This document shows positions 59,678 to 64,000 of a DNA stretch of 64,000 nt, in pieces. The translations under genes were made by a program, and so were the position numbers. This DNA comes from Cycas panzhihuaensis (lineage: Eukaryota > Cycadophyta). Numbering within the stretch: position 1 is the stretch's first letter; the number at the start of each line of letters is the position of its first letter. The notes beneath the pieces are model-generated. The model made no database searches and was not told the DNA's origin. It was given only the letters and a program-made list of their open reading frames with translations. Location of the stretch: the NCBI GenBank assembly GCA_023213395.1, contig CM041465.1, positions 109,313,741-109,377,740 of the forward strand. The letters run 5' to 3'.

Positions 59678-60321
59678 TGTTGAGAATACAAGTTCCTAAA
59701 CCTTAAACTGCCACAAGATCTGAACTATTTGGCAACTGGTTATAGGAATCAAAACTAGAATTTAACATGTAAGTTCTAAACTTAGAAATAATACAATAAC
59801 ATAAATATGAAAGCCAAACATCACATATGCACTCGATATAACGTGGTAAAACCCTAGCAGTGTGCTAGGGAAACATCTACATAAGAAAGGTATCAATCTT
59901 TATTGCTGTAAAATGGAGAAAAAGTACATCTCAATAGTCCAGTACTCTTAGGAACAACAACCAGTCATCGCCCTCATCATAGTACATTACATTATATACA
60001 ACATAATAAGAAAAGCCCTAAATTAGGCTACATGAGAGGGACATCCAAGGCATAAATCTCAATTGTAGAATCTAGGGTATTTGTATCAAATGACTCTAAT
60101 TCCCTTTACATTTTAATATGGTTTACACAGCTAATTATTTAGGTTGGGGGCTATCGGACCTGAACCTCCTCTTAACGAGAGGCAATCCACACCCCTGCAC
60201 CCCCTAGCCAAAGGGGGCTCCTGCCCTCCTTGGAACCCCTAGAGAAAGATTAGTGGGGTAAACCATGTTCCTAATATGCCAAAATTTTAGCCTCAAATTA
60301 TTATTATCACAATATCCAATA
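59678..60321 (-). repeat. 5' LTR of the Copia element
   Basis: Plus strand TGTTGAGAATACAAG to atatccaata. Terminal CA has decayed to TA. Confidence 0.92.
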
Positions 60322-60717
60322 GTAAAGACCTTCAATTACCCCTTCCTTCAGGATACTCTAGTACCCTTAATCGATTTGGGAAGTCATTTTCCTATCTCAA
60401 ATCACTTTCTTAGATGGCCTGCCTACCCTCTTATCACTACCTAAATCAGGGGCTCTCCTCAGGCTCACTTCCTCTTATGCCCCTTTGCTTTTGGTTATCC
60501 ACCTTCGAGACCCCCAGGTGGCTTCCCTAGCTCCCTCTCAAGGTTAAGCCTTCCTCACCCCTGGATCCCTCTACAAACTAACTTTCTTTGCCCCCATCTA
60601 GTTGTTGTTATAGTCCCTCTAGATTTTGAGGATGCTCCTTCTCCTCTCCCTCCTCTAAGAGTAGTCCTCCTCTTCTCAGTTGATCTCCTTCAATAGCTCC
60701 CCCTATGGGGTCTCAAG
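60322..60717 (-). mobile_element. LINE 2, 5' segment (ORF1 tail / inter-ORF)
   Basis: Continues LINE 2 upstream of ORF2 after removal of the Copia element. The minus strand is Arg/Lys/Glu-rich with a GRPSKK-like stretch, as in ORF1 tails. It is cut by the LTR of element E at 60,718, where the flank tcaag may be the target duplication. Confidence 0.6.
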
Positions 60718-63698
60718 TGCTGGAATCGTACCTATGGGATGATAACCATACTTGGTTAAAATTAGATCAATCAACAAAGAGTTTCTGAATCTAGGATCAA
60801 TCTGAAAAGTGAAAGAGATCACCTGCAAACAACATCTATACATCAGAATGTAGGTTTGGGACCTGCAAATAGCACACAACTTTCTTTTGGGTAACTCGAC
60901 TTTGGTTTGAAGAGGGGAAGAATTGAGGGATATCCTTGGTTTCCCAAGTAACCTCACAAAGGGCCCTCCTATCCTTGGATGGCCGAAGGAAAGAGGAGAG
61001 AGAGAGTGAGGGAATGAGTCCTTACATGGGATAAAGACACATAAGTGAAGTGTACTTAAGAAAACAACAAGGGTAGCACGCACTCGTAGCAGGGTGGTTA
61101 GATAACCAACCCACGAGCAGAACCAACCTAAAGGGTATGATAAGGATACCTAGCTAAGGTAGGTATGATAAAGCCTAGGGGGGAGTGACCTAAAGGGAAG
61201 GTCTCCTTTAGATCACTATACCCAAGGTAGACTTGGGGATATGAGGCAATAATGGAAAGGGTTCCAACCGTTCTACGTGTAAGAGGTTGTGCTTTGTGTA
61301 TTACAATGAAGTAAGGGGTATAATATTATACTTTTACAAATAGAAAGGAAAAACACGAAATGGATTCACTCTCGTTTACTCACTAGTATGATAACCTCAC
61401 TCTCCTTTTATTTTTGAAAGGAAGGAAATAAAAAGGGCTAGCCAAAAGGTTGCAAACATGCATGCATGGAATGTAAGGCTAAGCGAAGGCATGTGCAATA
61501 AGTAAGAATGGAAGCAGATGTGACTTCTACTTTATGCACTTTCCTAAATGAGTAATAGAAATAAGTATATACAAGTGATATATGCAAGTTCTTTTTACTC
61601 TTTTCCCTATAGGTATCATGCATGTAAGTGAACAAACTTTAAGCGAGAGAAAAATAAGCAGCGAGGAGAGAGTAGCGATGTACCTAGAAAACTGAGAGGT
61701 TGAATGCATGTGTCCCCTTATGTTACACACACCTTCCTCTTTCTTTTCCCTGAACATGAGTAGTGTGATGCAGCAATGCCAGGGGCTTCCTTACCTTCCC
61801 TAAATCAAAAGGAAAAGAGCGGAAAAGAAATATAGAAAAGACTATGTAAAAAGACTTGAAGGAGATATCGGAGGAGAGGGAAAGAACATGCATGTGCTAA
61901 TGTGTTTCCTTCCTCCTCCATACGCAATAAAGAGAAAACCTACAATCAAAAGGTGTTTCCCTTTCCTAAGGGGCTGCTAAGGAGCAAAATTTATATGTGT
62001 ATAAAGTTCATAAAATAGTGCAAGCCAAATACCTTAACCAAGAGAAAATTTGCATTAAGAATCAATCTTCAACTTTTCTTTATGTAAGGAAGACAAGAAA
62101 AGAGAAGAAAGGTGGTTAGCCTCAGAATGGATAAACCCCCCAAGACACACATCTCCACACTATCCAAGCACATAAGTAGCAAGTAAAAATAGTGTAGTGA
62201 AAGCTAACATAAGGGTGATAGGCTATAATAAAGTTGTAAATGTTACTAACGTTGCAAAGGTTGAGATGTGCAACTTTTGAAACCCCCAAACTAATCTAAC
62301 ACCCAAAGGCAAAGTAGGGTCTAACTAGGGCTACAATTCCTTCCCATATAAGGTTCATAAAGCTAGAGTAAGTGTAGCAATGGGCTGCATACACTGCTAC
62401 CAGTGGTGGCCTCTCTTCTGGGAGCTCTTTGGTAGCCCAAGGGAAGCATAGAGGAGAAAGAGGAGAGGGCGAGAAGGGGGTTGCCCTTGAAGAGAAGGCC
62501 TTGCTGGGTTATGGAACCTACCTTGACTCCTTTCACTCACCCTTTTGGAACCCCTTCCTTGTTGCCTCCTTGGGGAAACTAGGGAAGAGCTGGAAGGAAT
62601 GGTAGGTAGAGAATGAAAAGAGGAGGGACTGCCTCTTATATATAGTAGAAAACTAAGAAATAAGGGGTGTTACAAGATATTCCAACCACTTTTAAATAAC
62701 TTAAGAGAAGCCAAACATAATAAGGGAGGAGGAATACCTGATGTGGGAAGATTAGGAGTAGATCTACTTAAGGAAATAGGAGAGGAGGGTAGCCTTACAA
62801 GGTCTTCAGGAGAAGCCCTATATAGGTTGCCAAATCTAAAGAGAAAAACTTGATCAAGGTGTGATGCTTGTGCTTGGAGGTGAGCTTGAAGCATATCTTA
62901 CTTGAGGTAGCCTTATCTCAGGCCTGCTGCTACAGATCTGAGGATGATCTCATATTACTGAGCTAATATCTCAAGGGTTATAGGGCATTTATATAGGAGA
63001 TGTCTTATGTGAGTGAGAAAAAAGATTGAAGAGAGTGGAAGAAAAAGAGGAAATAATGCCTTTTTTAGGGTTTTAAACCTAACCCTAGCTCAATCAAGCG
63101 ATTAGGGTTTGGCTGGGGATGGGAATACGACTTAGCCACATGGCAGTTTCATAATAAATATAAAATTTTCCATTGAAAATTTTAAAAAATGAAGTGTGAT
63201 AGTCACCCCGCAGTAAACTTTGCAGTATCACAAAGTTTTCAGTGGTACCACGATCTTTACCATGGTGCAACAATAACATAGATGAAAATAAAAGAAAAGG
63301 GGGTTGGGAGATCAGAAAAAGAGGTACCCTGGTCTTGAGACTATGACCTCTATCCAGATGGCTAGAGACAATCATGGGATCGAAGAGACCTAGACTAGTG
63401 AAGTACCAAAGACCTAAAACTCCCAAAAGGTCAATAAATGAATGAGCATACACCAACGATACCTAGGCAAGGTGCTAGAGGTTGAGATGTAGCAACAGAG
63501 TTGTGAATAGGTCATAAGGGCTGATTGGTGCTTGGGACAACATGGAGACATATAAGAGGGTTACATAGTACCGTTGGGATCAATATCCCTAGATCGTCAT
63601 AGCATACCTTTTTGAGATTGATCAAGGTAAAGGATAGAAGCGTACCTATACTCACCTGAGTTGACTCATCCATACCCATTCCCGATAGCTAGGAAACA
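60718..63698 (-). repeat. 3' LTR of element E
   Basis: 2,981 bases, plus strand TGCTGGAATCG to ctaggaaaca. TATA box TATATAAAT on the minus strand at 62,988-62,996, the clearest in the window. PPT complement ttgcccctta at 63,699-63,708. Confidence 0.82.
63205..63270. promoter_or_regulatory. GGTACC palindrome block in U3 of E
   Basis: agtaaactttgcagtatcac, then cagtggtaccacgatcttta. The motif is kept although the rest of U3 has diverged from the other elements. Confidence 0.6.
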
Positions 63699-64000
63699 TT
63701 GCCCCTTAGTAGCAGAGCCTCACTATTTGGAAGTGTAATGCGATGGTGAATGCTGGCAATAAAATGTTAGCGATATATATATATACAAACAAATATAACA
63801 ATGGTGTGATCCAAGGACAATAGCGAGTGTCATGGCAAAATGTGTGGGCATGGAGACGAAGGAGAGGTGGTAGAGGGGCTGCCTATGTGTCATCCTATAG
63901 TCAACCGGTAATGATAACAGATGAGGAGGATGCCCCCATCGTAGGAGTATAAGAAAAAGGGTGCTAATGGCCACAAACAAGATCAAACAAACATTATGAA

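Larger units (their letters stand above)
54990..60321 (-). mobile_element. Copia-type LTR retrotransposon, probably Tork lineage
   Basis: 5.3 kb with 643- and 644-bp LTRs, PBS, gag, protease, integrase, RT and RNase H in Copia order. Inserted in LINE 2. The GAG-pre-integrase sequence LWHQRLGHMSEKGL resembles Tork/Tnt1 elements. Decayed throughout by stops and small indels, but without large deletions. Confidence 0.93.
60718..64000 (-). mobile_element. Tat-type retrotransposon E, 3' end only
   Basis: 3' LTR plus about 300 bases of internal sequence (63,699-64,000), which aligns with the region beyond the LTR in B/D and C (agcagagcctcact, gcgatggtgaatg). No coding domain is reached before the window ends. 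A more distant subfamily than A-D. Confidence 0.8.

Noticed and set aside
1-64000. CRISPR array, tRNA or rRNA genes
   Set aside because: No short regularly spaced repeats, cloverleaf sequences or rRNA-like stretches were seen, and the DNA is plant nuclear repeat.

Overview
This is plant nuclear DNA made almost entirely of nested, decayed retrotransposons. I see no convincing host gene, tRNA, rRNA or CRISPR. The plant origin is inferred from plant-lineage element types: Ty3/gypsy of the Tat lineage with an extra archaeal-type RNase H, a Tork-like Copia, L1-type LINEs with DUF4283-like ORF1 and C-terminal RNase H, and a plant mobile domain (PMD). The species cannot be named from the sequence.

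Layout, left to right. 1-13,196: Tat element A (+), whose 5' LTR is cut by the window edge. 13,197-15,288: LTR fragment of a related subfamily, with an internal 956-bp tandem duplication. 15,289-17,160: 5' part of a LINE (-), with ORF1 and endonuclease. 17,161-19,345: AT-rich tract holding a decayed Ty3/gypsy gag (+). From 19,346 rightwards lies a second LINE (-), broken into three pieces (19,346-20,697; 51,952-54,989; 60,322-60,717). It is interrupted by Tat element B/D (20,698-51,951, -), by a Copia element (54,990-60,321, -) and next to Tat element E (60,718 to the window end, -). Element B/D is itself split by a third Tat element, C (30,095-46,521, -).

The Tat elements share one plan: 2.7-3.0 kb LTR, PBS, gag, protease, RT/RNase H/integrase, then a long 3' region that holds a gene in the OPPOSITE orientation, then a separate archaeal-type RNase H in sense orientation, a polypurine tract and the 3' LTR. 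The antisense gene encodes a PMD followed by an acidic, Gly/Pro-rich linker and a coiled-coil-like second exon. It keeps a GT-AG intron of 111-114 bp at the same place in all three copies, and in B/D and C removing it joins the two reading frames. A palindromic motif centred on GGTACC lies in the U3 part of the LTRs and again just upstream of the antisense gene, so both promoters may share a control element.

All coding regions except the short RNase H ORF of A are disrupted, mostly by C-to-T (G-to-A) changes and by deletions. The three Tat copies lost different parts of the pol core. A ends in early RT, B/D joins early RT in frame to the integrase C-terminus, and C keeps RT, RNase H and the integrase core but lost the integrase tail.
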